A stretch of 14,678 nucleotides of DNA from Anaerolineaceae bacterium. Lineage in GTDB: Bacteria > Chloroflexota > Anaerolineae > Anaerolineales > Anaerolineaceae. Below, piece by piece: positions 1 to 6,859 of the stretch (positions are counted from its first letter, which is position 1; each line of letters starts with the position of its first letter). Where the stretch lies: the NCBI GenBank assembly GCA_014860845.1, contig JACZIY010000478.1, positions 1 to 14,678 of the forward strand, written 5' to 3'. The notes under the pieces were generated by a model that worked only from the letters and a program-made list of their open reading frames with translations, was not told the origin of the DNA and did not search any database. Made by a program: the position numbers and the translations under genes.

Positions 1-306
1 GTCGCTGAATATGCGGATGCCTGCAATATTGGCGATTGGGTAGGAGTAGAGAATATGCAAAAAGCGCTCGACAAGCTCAAAGAACATTGCGAGGTTTTGG
101 GTCGTGATTATGACAGTATTGAGAAGACTTCCCTCGGTACAATACACCTTTCCGGGAAGGATACGGTGGATAGTGTATTGAAGCGAATCAAAGTGCTCTC
201 GGATATGGGATTCACTCATTGCATCTTCAACATGCCGGATGTGTATAAAATTACCCCACTGGAGATGTTTGCGAAAGAGATTATTCCAGTGGTGGAAGAT
301 ATGTAA
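1..306 (+). CDS. Luciferase-like (LLM class, probably F420-dependent) oxidoreductase, 3' end only
   Basis: The reading frame is open from the first base of the window and ends at TAA 304-306, so this is the C-terminal ~101 residues of a longer protein. The ATG at 55 is internal: the codons before it read VAEYADACNIGDW, which resembles the conserved segment near the C-terminal third of LLM-class flavin/F420 oxidoreductases, where a Y-A-D-A-C-N motif is common. The end (F-A-K-E-I-I-P-V-V-E-D-M) also fits that family. These enzymes are TIM-barrel, cytoplasmic, and use reduced F420 or FMN on varied substrates. The substrate cannot be told from this fragment. The gene converges on lysS. Confidence 0.75.
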   Translation, partial: VAEYADACNIGDWVGVENMQKALDKLKEHCEVLGRDYDSIEKTSLGTIHLSGKDTVDSVLKRIKVLSDMGFTHCIFNMPDVYKITPLEMFAKEIIPVVEDM

Positions 307-317
307 GAAAGTTTAAA

Positions 318-355
318 GTTGATAGTTGAATCACTTTTTCCTGTCAACTATCGAC
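318..355. terminator. Inverted repeat between convergent genes, possible terminator
   Basis: The arms GTTGATAGTTGA (318-329) and TCAACTATCGAC (344-355) are complementary over 12 bp apart from one G-T pair, with a 14-nt loop. The hairpin lies between the stop codons of the luciferase-like gene and lysS. On the minus strand it is followed by TTTAAACTTT, a weak U-rich tail; on the plus strand there is no U-tract. A third TCAACTA copy follows at 358-364. Confidence 0.4.
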
Positions 356-366
356 TGTCAACTAAT

Positions 367-1881
367 TCACTCATCCAACTTCTTCCGAGGTGGGAAGAGA
401 AGCACCTCGCGTATGCTTTGCTGGTTGGTGAGCAACATCACCAGGCGGTCCACGCCCATGCCGAAGCCGCCCATGGGGGGCATGCCGTAGGACATGGCGC
501 GCAGGTAATCTTCATCCATCGGGTGGCGTTCTTCATCATCCGATTCGTAATCGCGACCCATTTCGAGGAAGCGTTGCTCCTGGTCGAGTGGATCATTCAG
601 CTCGGTGAAGGCGTTACATAATTCCATACCAGCGATGAAACCTTCAAAGCGTTCGGTCATGCTGGGGTCTCCTGGTTTGCTCTTAGCCAACGGGGAGATA
701 TCGCGTGGATAATCGTAGAGGAAAGTTGGTTGCAGCAGGGTGGGCTCGAGATAATCTCCGAGAAGGCTGTCGATCAGTTTGCCCCGTGCGCTGCCGGGTT
801 TGAAGGGATAGCCTTTGGCTGTCATAGCGGTTTCCAGACTCTCTCCGCTGGGATGCTCATTGATATCAATACCGGTGGTTTCGATCAATCCCTGACGTAA
901 TTCAAGACGCCGCCAGGGAGGTGTGACATCGATGGTGTTCCCACGGAATTCGATCTTACGCGTCCCCAGTACCTCATCACAAACATAAGCGACCATGCCT
1001 TCGGTCAAATCCATGATGGAATTGTAATCTGCATAGGCCATATAAAATTCAATCTGGGTAAATTCCGGGTTGTGTTTGAAAGATATTCCTTCATTGCGGA
1101 AGTCGCGACCAATTTCGTACACGCGGTCAAAGCCACCCACGATCAGGCGTTTTAGATATAACTCGAATGAAATGCGTAAATACAGTTCTTGTTTGAGCTG
1201 ATTATGAAAAGTCACAAATGGACGTGCGGCAGCACCACCATAAATAGGCTGTAAGATGGGAGTTTCCACTTCCAGAAAGTCGAGGTTATCCAGATACTCA
1301 CGTAACGCACGGATGGTTTTGGTGCGGACTTTGAAGATCTCACGTACTTCCGGGTTGACAGCCAAATCCGCATAACGCTGACGATAACGCATCTCAGGGT
1401 CATTCAGTGTAGCGTGCCGAACAATTTTGCCATCCACAACTTCATCCTTGGCAGCCGGCAGGGGCGTGACGGCTTTTGCCAGCATGCGAAATGCGTTCAC
1501 ATGCAGCGATATCTCCCCAGTTTTGGTGCGGAAGAGGTGCCCACTGGCTTCGATGTAATCACCAAGGTCATAATCCTCTTTCAAGCGTGCCATTAACGCT
1601 TCACCAATATCATTGATGCGGAAGAAAAGTTGGATGCGGGCTGTTCCATCTTCGATATGCGCGAAGGTGATCTTTCCCATTGGTCGCATTGCACGAATAC
1701 GGCCGACCAGGGTAGCTTGAACAGGTTCACTTCCTTCTATCAGTTCTGCGACTTCATATGCCTGGATGGCTTCCTGGTTGCGATGGGTGTAATGTGCAGT
1801 GGTTGGATAGGGTTCAATGCCCTCTGCACGCATGCTTTCAATTTTCTCCAGTCGAATTTTTTCCAGATCATTTCTTTCCAT
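367..1881 (-). CDS. lysS: Lysyl-tRNA synthetase, class II
   Basis: A cytoplasmic enzyme that charges tRNA-Lys with lysine. The 504-residue length is normal for bacterial class II LysRS. An N-terminal OB-fold anticodon-binding domain (about residues 55-135) precedes the class II catalytic core. Visible motifs: motif 1 region FLEVETPILQP (about 202-212), the class II loop with RDFRNEGIS (259-267) and KHNPEFTQIEFY (motif 2), and motif 3 in GGFGMGVDRLVMLL near the C-terminus. NAFTELNDPLDQ is the usual LysRS amino-acid/ATP pocket stretch. In the conserved R-I-A-P-E-L-Y-L block this protein reads RISFELYL, a mild departure. The start ATG has GAGGGT 7-8 nt upstream. It lies 84 nt downstream of greA on the same strand, separated by a GC-rich hairpin, so it is probably partly co-transcribed with greA. 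Confidence 0.97.
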   Translation of the reverse strand: MERNDLEKIRLEKIESMRAEGIEPYPTTAHYTHRNQEAIQAYEVAELIEGSEPVQATLVGRIRAMRPMGKITFAHIEDGTARIQLFFRINDIGEALMARLKEDYDLGDYIEASGHLFRTKTGEISLHVNAFRMLAKAVTPLPAAKDEVVDGKIVRHATLNDPEMRYRQRYADLAVNPEVREIFKVRTKTIRALREYLDNLDFLEVETPILQPIYGGAAARPFVTFHNQLKQELYLRISFELYLKRLIVGGFDRVYEIGRDFRNEGISFKHNPEFTQIEFYMAYADYNSIMDLTEGMVAYVCDEVLGTRKIEFRGNTIDVTPPWRRLELRQGLIETTGIDINEHPSGESLETAMTAKGYPFKPGSARGKLIDSLLGDYLEPTLLQPTFLYDYPRDISPLAKSKPGDPSMTERFEGFIAGMELCNAFTELNDPLDQEQRFLEMGRDYESDDEERHPMDEDYLRAMSYGMPPMGGFGMGVDRLVMLLTNQQSIREVLLFPPRKKLDE

Positions 1882-1916
1882 GTTGATACCCTCATGTTTT
1901 GTTTTTTTAACAAAAT

Positions 1917-1945
1917 GCCCCGCCTAATAATAACACGGGCGGGGC
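1917..1945 (-). terminator. GC-rich hairpin between greA and lysS (terminator/attenuator)
   Basis: Arms GCCCCGCC (1917-1924) and GGCGGGGC (1938-1945) form a perfect 8-bp GC stem with a 13-nt loop. Read on the minus strand it follows the greA stop and is itself followed by ATTTTGTT, which suits an intrinsic terminator. A second AT hairpin (1897-1903 with 1909-1915) follows directly before the lysS ribosome-binding site. As lysS has no obvious separate promoter in the 84-nt gap, partial read-through is the simplest reading. Confidence 0.6.
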
Positions 1946-1965
1946 GAAGTGCTTAATTTTTTTAT

Positions 1966-2430
1966 TTACTCAAATTTTACAATTTTGACTTTATAAGCGC
2001 CAGCCGGTGCATTCACAGAGACGATATCGCCCGCCTTATGGTTCAGCAATGCCTTCCCTAAAGGCGACTCGTTTGAAATCTTACCTACGCTAGGCTTGGC
2101 TTCTGCTGCTCCGACAATCGTATACAATTCTTCTTCTTCAAGGCCTTCTTCGACAATTGTCACTTTAGAACCTACCTGAATGTTGTCGGCTTTTTGTGAT
2201 TCAGTAACAATTCGTGCTGTGGCAAGTAAATATTCTAATTCTTTAATGCGCCCTTCCGTGAATGCCTGTTCGTTTTTCGCGGCTTCATATTCAGCATTCT
2301 CGATCAACTCACCACCTTCCATGGCTTCATGCAGGCGTTGGGCAACTTCTTTACGTTTAACGATTCGCAAATACTCTAATTCATTTTGCAGTTCATCATA
2401 ACCTTCTTGCGTCAGAAATGATACAGACAT
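1966..2430 (-). CDS. greA: Transcription elongation factor GreA
   Basis: GreA enters the secondary channel of backtracked RNA polymerase and stimulates transcript cleavage. The 154-residue length is standard. The N-terminal half is the antiparallel coiled coil; its tip carries GGELIENAEYEAAKNEQ (about 39-55), matching the family signature with the two acidic tip residues. The C-terminal FKBP-like domain holds the typical VTIVEEG...YTIVGAAEA, the phrase ISNESPLGKALLNHKAGDIVSV, and a short basic-hydrophobic tail. The start is supported by AAGGA 6-7 nt upstream of ATG. It is first in a minus-strand unit with lysS and has a strong upstream promoter with a ~100-nt leader. Confidence 0.97.
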   Translation of the reverse strand: MSVSFLTQEGYDELQNELEYLRIVKRKEVAQRLHEAMEGGELIENAEYEAAKNEQAFTEGRIKELEYLLATARIVTESQKADNIQVGSKVTIVEEGLEEEELYTIVGAAEAKPSVGKISNESPLGKALLNHKAGDIVSVNAPAGAYKVKIVKFE

Positions 2431-2488
2431 GGTTTTTCCTTTTTGATATTTTTATGATGATTTATCCCGATTAAAAAGAAATAAACCA

Positions 2489-2500
2489 CTCCAAATGGAG
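2489..2500 (-). other. Short hairpin in the greA 5' leader
   Basis: CTCCA-TT-TGGAG (read on the minus strand) is a 12-bp palindrome inside the ~100-nt untranslated leader of greA, between its promoter and ribosome-binding site. It could be a small RNA hairpin or a dimeric protein site; nothing else identifies it. Confidence 0.25.
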
Positions 2501-2536
2501 CGATTTGCTTTCTAATTCCTTGTTATAGGTAGCAAG

Positions 2537-2565
2537 ATATTATCACAATTCAAACTGAAATGCAA
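2537..2565 (-). promoter_or_regulatory. Sigma70-type promoter for greA-lysS
   Basis: On the minus strand, -35 TTGCAT (2565-2560) and -10 TAATAT (2542-2537) are separated by exactly 17 bp. Transcription would start near 2530, about 100 nt before the greA ATG. The remaining gene-free stretch between this promoter and the lipoprotein promoter (2566-2766) holds only small inverted repeats (AATCTA/TAGATT at 2600-2616, TCCTC/GAGGA at 2649-2662). Confidence 0.7.
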
Positions 2566-2766
2566 GTTATTTTGCTCATATTTTCATTTAATTTTACAGA
2601 ATCTAGCTCGTAGATTTTAGATATTAAGGTTTAGAAGGTGTTGCCCCGTCCTCTTCTGAGGAAAACATTCAGTTTGAGAAGGAAATAGGACGCAAACCCG
2701 TCTAAAAATGCTATGAAAAGAAAAGATGTATCCTTTTTACATTAAAAAAATCCTTTGGTTAACGGA

Positions 2767-2795
2767 TTGACATTGCAAAGAAGCTTTACTACTAT
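2767..2795 (+). promoter_or_regulatory. Sigma70-type promoter for the lipoprotein gene
   Basis: A perfect TTGACA (2767-2772), a 17-bp spacer and TACTAT (2790-2795) give a near-consensus promoter with a predicted start near 2802. It sits downstream of an in-frame TTG at 2755, so that codon cannot be the start of a transcript from this promoter. This decides for the ATG at 2833. Confidence 0.75.
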
Positions 2796-2832
2796 TGTTA
2801 AAACAAAGAAAAATTATACGACGGAGGTCGTA

Positions 2833-4077
2833 ATGATGGAGAAAAGTAGTGCCCCTAAGTATTTCATGATGATCATTTTGATCGTTTTATTGATCAGTAC
2901 CGGTTGTCAACTACCCTTCAATAACGAAAGCGAAAAATCAGCTGAACCGGATCTGGAAGCCACGATCCTCGCACTACAAACAGAAATGGTACAACAAGCC
3001 GCGACGACTGAAAGCCCAACCCTGGTTGAAACACTCCTACCGCCTGAGGTGGCTTCACCATCCCAACCAGATATACCCAGCATCGATCTGTTTCAGGGAT
3101 TCTATGCCTTGCAGGAGGGATGGTTTCGGTCATATGATTTAAATGGCCAGGCATTAGGCGTTGATTTCCCAGCGGGAAGCTCAAATTGGTATGGTGATAA
3201 TGAAATTAATGCGTTCGCAGATGAAATTTTTTACACTGAATTCAGCAGCAATTCGGGGGCTTTTCGAGTGAATACCCAGGGCACACAAAAATTTGATTTC
3301 ATTGAAGCGCAAGATCCGGTATATATTGCCATATCTCCCGATAAACAAAAAATTGCCTGGTCAACCAGCAGTTGGGGTGATGGCTACCTGAAAACAGAAA
3401 TTTTCTATGCAAACCTGGATGGCAGCGACCGACAATTGATTGATTTCATTGCTGCAAGTGAACAGGTTGACCTGAATCTAAATTTCTTCCCGGTTCGCTG
3501 GACAGACGATGGCCGCATCATTTATGCGACCGGGATGACAGGAATTGGTGGATATATGCTTTTCTGGGGATATAACGGGATGTATATATTCAACCCTCTG
3601 AATAATTCCATCAGAACATTGGTGGATGATCAGGAGCGGTTGGGGATCTGTTTGAGTAGCATTTCGGATGATCTGACAAAAATCGCGATTGTGTGTGGTG
3701 GAGAAGGAAATGTGCGCGTGAGGAGTCTCGATACGGCGACTGAAACGGTATTTCCCATCATAGAAGATCAGGTGCTGGCCGGTGCAGCCCGATTTTCTCC
3801 ATCCGGAGAATGGCTGGCGTATGTGGTTCAACGGGCTGACGCCATGCAGGAATTGGGTAAGATCGTGGTGGTGCCGGTGGATGGCAGTCAACCGCCACGC
3901 GTAGTGACAACCGTTGAGGATGGATCATTTACCGTGGAAGGATGGGTGAGTGAGGATCATTTACTGGTGACCCGAACGTATATGTCTTCCGGCGAGACCA
4001 GTGTATTAAAGTTAAATCGGGATGGTAGTGAAGTAATGCAAGTTGCTGAAGGCATGTTTATGGATTTCATCCCGTAA
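2833..4077 (+). CDS. Lipoprotein with TolB/WD40-like beta-propeller repeats
   Basis: Predicted exported lipoprotein of 414 residues. A basic start (EKSSAPK) is followed by a hydrophobic helix (about 10-21) and S-T-G-Cys25, an acceptable though not ideal lipobox. A low-complexity polar/proline linker (about 27-85) leads to a domain with several strand-turn motifs of the PD40/TolB propeller type: ISPDKQKIAWS, FYANLDGSDRQLI, FSPSGEWLAYV, VVPVDGSQPPRVV and LNRDGSEVMQV. Such domains usually bind proteins or glycans; no catalytic residues are evident. The start is chosen from GGAGG at 2823-2827, 5 nt before the ATG at 2833 (the adjacent ATG at 2836 is an equally good alternative). It is transcribed alone from the TTGACA promoter and is not clearly linked to the zinc operon that follows. 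Function unknown. Confidence 0.8.
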   Translation: MMEKSSAPKYFMMIILIVLLISTGCQLPFNNESEKSAEPDLEATILALQTEMVQQAATTESPTLVETLLPPEVASPSQPDIPSIDLFQGFYALQEGWFRSYDLNGQALGVDFPAGSSNWYGDNEINAFADEIFYTEFSSNSGAFRVNTQGTQKFDFIEAQDPVYIAISPDKQKIAWSTSSWGDGYLKTEIFYANLDGSDRQLIDFIAASEQVDLNLNFFPVRWTDDGRIIYATGMTGIGGYMLFWGYNGMYIFNPLNNSIRTLVDDQERLGICLSSISDDLTKIAIVCGGEGNVRVRSLDTATETVFPIIEDQVLAGAARFSPSGEWLAYVVQRADAMQELGKIVVVPVDGSQPPRVVTTVEDGSFTVEGWVSEDHLLVTRTYMSSGETSVLKLNRDGSEVMQVAEGMFMDFIP

Positions 4078-4154
4078 ATTTTTAAAAAATTATCAAAACA
4101 ATTTCGCTAAGTTATCACAGGTTGGAAATAGATTGTACGGAAATTTTCACACCG

Positions 4155-4182
4155 TTGACACCATTCTGATACCTATTATAAT
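4155..4182 (+). promoter_or_regulatory. Consensus promoter of the znuACB operon
   Basis: TTGACA (4155-4160) and TATAAT (4177-4182), both perfect, are separated by 16 bp. Transcription should start near 4188-4190, inside the adjacent inverted repeat, so the promoter is placed to be strong but repressible. Confidence 0.8.
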
Positions 4183-4205
4183 TGAAAATGAAAATGGTTT
4201 TCAAT
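4181..4205. promoter_or_regulatory. Zur/Fur-type operator candidate
   Basis: The perfect 8-bp arms ATTGAAAA (4181-4188) and TTTTCAAT (4198-4205) flank a 9-bp A-rich centre. The site starts in the -10 box and covers the predicted transcription start of a zinc-importer operon, the standard place for a repressor. Fur-family sites are AT-rich inverted repeats of similar size, and TGAAAAT...TTTTCA resembles some Zur boxes. The regulator is inferred; no zur gene is in the window. Confidence 0.6.
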
Positions 4206-4209
4206 AAGG

Positions 4210-4244
4210 ATTGAAATTGCAACAAAGCAGAGATGAATTTCAAT
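4210..4244. repeat. Second inverted repeat in the znuA leader, next to the ribosome-binding site
   Basis: ATTGAAATT (4210-4218) and AATTTCAAT (4236-4244) are perfect 9-bp inverted arms with a 17-nt spacer. The right arm abuts the GAGG ribosome-binding site (4245-4248) of znuA. It shares the ATTGAAA/TTTCAAT half-site with the operator at 4181-4205, so it may be a second repressor site, or an RNA hairpin affecting znuA translation. Confidence 0.45.
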
Positions 4245-4256
4245 GAGGTAGAAAGA

Positions 4257-5198
4257 ATGAGAAAAAAAATTCAGTTGATTACTTTATTGGCGACATCACT
4301 CATATTGCTGGTATCTGCCTGTCAGGTAAATCCTGTGACCGAACAAGGTGATCAAACTGGTATTAAAGTTATTGCCGTAGAATCATTCCTGGCTGACATT
4401 GTTCAGAATGTAGCTGGTGATCGCCTGGTGGTTGAGACTCTGATGCCTGAGGGATTGGATCCGCATTCATTTGAGCCAACACCCAGGGATGTAGCCAGGA
4501 TCAGTGATAGTGACATTCTCTTTGCCAATGGTGCAGGTTTCGAAGAATGGCTGCAAGACATCCTTGAAAATCTTCCCGCCGATCAGATAATTATTGAGGC
4601 GTCAGCAGGATTGCAGAGCAGAACAATCGAAGAAGGACATTCCGAGAATGATGGTCATGATCACGAAAAGGATCCTCACTTCTGGCTGGATCCTACTCTG
4701 GTCATTACCTATGTTGAAAATATTCGCGATGGATTAATTTCCTTGGATCCTCAGGGAAAGGATCAATATTCAGCCAATGCAGAGACCTACATCCAGCAAC
4801 TAAAGGAGCTGGATAAGTATATCCAGGAAAAAATTGCGACCATACCCGCGGAGCGACGTCTGATTGTGACCAATCATGAAAGTTTTGGTTACTTTGCCGA
4901 TCGGTATGGTTTCAAAGTGGTCGGAACCATTATCCACAGCGTCAGCAGTGGATCAGCACCCTCAGCTCAACAAATGGCTGAATTGGTGGATCAAATGCGC
5001 GCTTCTGGAGCAATAGCCATTTTCATGGAGACCGGATCCAATTCACAATTAGCGGAACAGCTATCAACTGAAACAGGCATCAAAGTCGTTTATGATCTTT
5101 ATACCCATTCAATCAGTGAAGCTGGTGGGAATGCACCATCGTATATAGATTTGATGAAGTATAATGTGGAACAAATGGTAAGCGCACTGGCTAAGTAA
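4257..5198 (+). CDS. znuA: Zinc ABC transporter, substrate-binding lipoprotein
   Basis: Cluster A-I (TroA/ZnuA/PsaA) metal-binding protein of 313 residues that captures the ion outside the membrane for the ZnuBC channel. A lysine-rich start, hydrophobic helix and lipobox V-S-A-Cys22 show a lipoprotein. Probable metal ligands sit at family positions: His70 (DPHSFEP), His141 (DPHFWLDP), His207 (NHESFGYF) and Asp280 (VYDLYTHS). Histidine rather than glutamate at the third site, plus a short His/Asp-rich loop (His128, His134, His136), argues for zinc rather than manganese. The start at 4257 has AGG 8 nt upstream; an ATG at 4233 in the same frame would add eight residues before the signal peptide and lacks a ribosome-binding site. 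The stop codon overlaps the znuC start by 1 nt (TAATG). Confidence 0.92.
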   Translation: MRKKIQLITLLATSLILLVSACQVNPVTEQGDQTGIKVIAVESFLADIVQNVAGDRLVVETLMPEGLDPHSFEPTPRDVARISDSDILFANGAGFEEWLQDILENLPADQIIIEASAGLQSRTIEEGHSENDGHDHEKDPHFWLDPTLVITYVENIRDGLISLDPQGKDQYSANAETYIQQLKELDKYIQEKIATIPAERRLIVTNHESFGYFADRYGFKVVGTIIHSVSSGSAPSAQQMAELVDQMRASGAIAIFMETGSNSQLAEQLSTETGIKVVYDLYTHSISEAGGNAPSYIDLMKYNVEQMVSALAK

Positions 5199-5992
5199 TG
5201 GAATCGATGGAAAATCTAACCGTATCAGCCCAGCTGGATGTAGAAAATATTGAAGCCGGTTATAACGGTGAATCAGTGCTAAATAAAATCAGTTTTTCGG
5301 TTCCTGCGGGACAGTCACTGGCAGTCGTGGGACCGAATGGAGCGGGTAAATCAACCTTATTCAAAGTTCTGGTTGGTTTATTACCAATCCGTTCTGGAAC
5401 AGTACAAATACATGGAAAGCCATTAGGATATCACCTTGATTGTGTAGCGTATGTGCCCCAACGCGAAGTGATCGATTGGAAATTTCCGGTTACTGTGCTG
5501 GATGTGGTTGTGATGGGGAGATATGGAAAATTAAAATGGCTGCAAAAACCTCGAAAAGAAGACTTTGAAATGGCTCTTCACAGCCTTGATCAAATGGGGA
5601 TTGGTGATCTGGCGAAGAACTCCATAGAAGACCTCTCGGGTGGACAGCAACAACGGGTATTCCTGGCACGCGCACTGGCGCAGAATCCTCACATCCTCTT
5701 ATTGGATGAACCGTTCACGGGTGTGGATGCCAGCACACAGGATACCACCATGAATCTGCTGGAAGAATTACATAGAAAAGGCGTTACAACCATGGTTTCC
5801 ACCCATGATCTCAACATGGCAGCCACCCGTTTTTCTCAGGTACTGCTGATTAATCGAAAAATCATTGCTTACGGAAGACCAGATGAGGTTTTTACACCTG
5901 AAAATTTACAGATCGGATTTGGTGGGCAGGTGCTTTCCATGCATGGTGTGATGGTGGTAGATGAATGCTGTCCTCCGGATGACCTCAGGTGA
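5198..5992 (+). CDS. znuC: Zinc/manganese ABC transporter, ATP-binding protein
   Basis: Cytoplasmic ATPase of 264 residues that powers metal import through ZnuB. All ABC motifs are intact: Walker A GPNGAGKST (45-53), Q-loop YVPQRE (85-90), signature LSGGQQQR (146-153), Walker B ILLLDEP (166-172) and switch His203 in STHDL. FPVTVLDVVVMGRYG after the Q-loop is typical of the Mn/Zn import subgroup. The start overlaps the znuA stop by one base and has only a weak ribosome-binding site, so translation is probably coupled to znuA; an ATG three codons later is a possible alternative. It ends with a C-C-P-P-containing tail of unknown relevance. Confidence 0.93.
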   Translation: MESMENLTVSAQLDVENIEAGYNGESVLNKISFSVPAGQSLAVVGPNGAGKSTLFKVLVGLLPIRSGTVQIHGKPLGYHLDCVAYVPQREVIDWKFPVTVLDVVVMGRYGKLKWLQKPRKEDFEMALHSLDQMGIGDLAKNSIEDLSGGQQQRVFLARALAQNPHILLLDEPFTGVDASTQDTTMNLLEELHRKGVTTMVSTHDLNMAATRFSQVLLINRKIIAYGRPDEVFTPENLQIGFGGQVLSMHGVMVVDECCPPDDLR

Positions 5993-5996
5993 GACA

Positions 5997-6824
5997 ATGA
6001 TTGAATTTATCACCTCTCCCTTTACGTACTCCTTCATGCAACGCGGTTTCTTAGCTGCGTTGTTGGTCGGTGTACTGTGTTCGGTAGTCGGAGTATATAT
6101 CGTTTTAAGAGGGATGGCATTTCTGGGAGATGCTTTGGCACACGCCATCCTGCCAGGTGTCGCGATCGCTTATTTGTTGGGTGGCAATCTGATTTTAGGG
6201 GCTTTCGTGGCTGCCTTCGCTGTAGCTATCGGGATTGGATTTTTCTCGAATGAAGGTACGATCAAAGAAGATACTGCCATTGGGATCCTTTTCTCAGCAG
6301 CTTTTGCGTTGGGTGTGGCGCTCATCAGCAGCATTCGAACTTACGCCGTAGATTTAAGTCATATTCTATTTGGAAATGTGCTCGGGGTGAGTGAAAAAGA
6401 CCTGATCTTCACTGCTGTGTTGACAATCATCATTCTTTTAATCGTTGCAGTAAATTACAAACAATTTATGGTGATTTCATTTGATCCTATTCTGGCATCC
6501 ATGATGCGCTTGCCCGTGCAATTTTTACGTTATTTAATGCTTGTAATGCTGGGTTTAACAGTGGTGGTATCCATTCAAACGGTGGGGGTGGGTCTGGCTG
6601 CAGCCATGCTGGTAACACCAGCAGCTTCTGCTTATATGCTTACCCGGCGCTTACCCAGCATGATGATCGTATCCGCAATCATTGGTGGCATTTCCAGCGT
6701 GGTGGGGTTATATATCAGCTATTATATTAATATCGCGTCCGGTTCAGCGATTGTATTAACAGCAACTTTGATTTTCTTTATTGCTTTTATTTTTTCTCCC
6801 CGTCGAGGTAAAATTAGTCATTAG
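5997..6824 (+). CDS. znuB: Zinc/manganese ABC transporter, permease
   Basis: Integral membrane protein of the ABC-3 family, 275 residues with about eight to nine hydrophobic segments, forming the metal channel. The hallmark is RGMAFLGDALAHAILPGVA (about 37-55), the cytoplasmic coupling region after the first helices; VGVGLAAAMLVTPAASAYMLTRRL near the C-terminus is also characteristic. The ATG at 5997 is preferred because AGG lies 7 nt before it and it begins 4 nt after the znuC stop; an in-frame ATG at 5961 would give a polar extension overlapping znuC and has no ribosome-binding site. Third gene of the operon. Confidence 0.93.
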   Translation: MIEFITSPFTYSFMQRGFLAALLVGVLCSVVGVYIVLRGMAFLGDALAHAILPGVAIAYLLGGNLILGAFVAAFAVAIGIGFFSNEGTIKEDTAIGILFSAAFALGVALISSIRTYAVDLSHILFGNVLGVSEKDLIFTAVLTIIILLIVAVNYKQFMVISFDPILASMMRLPVQFLRYLMLVMLGLTVVVSIQTVGVGLAAAMLVTPAASAYMLTRRLPSMMIVSAIIGGISSVVGLYISYYINIASGSAIVLTATLIFFIAFIFSPRRGKISH

Positions 6825-6859
6825 TTATCCATCCTGAGCAAATTTAATAAGGTGGCTCT

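Noticed and set aside
319..621. Plus-strand reading frame of 100 codons opposite the lysS 3' end
   Set aside because: His/Ala-rich translation typical of an antisense shadow of lysS; no ribosome-binding site or family resemblance.
2600..2740. Small hairpins and a 10-codon frame between the greA and lipoprotein promoters
   Set aside because: Stems are only 5-6 bp and the short frame has no ribosome-binding site; nothing beyond chance is seen.
2755..2832. Upstream in-frame TTG start for the lipoprotein, adding 26 residues
   Set aside because: It lies upstream of the TTGACA/TACTAT promoter, lacks a ribosome-binding site, and would place a polar stretch before the signal peptide. GGAGG sits just before the ATG at 2833.
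3478..3891. Minus-strand 137-codon frame inside the lipoprotein gene
   Set aside because: Shadow of the plus-strand gene, which has promoter, ribosome-binding site and recognisable repeats.
5961..5996. znuB start at 5961
   Set aside because: The extension overlaps znuC, is polar, and has no ribosome-binding site; the ATG at 5997 has AGG at proper spacing.
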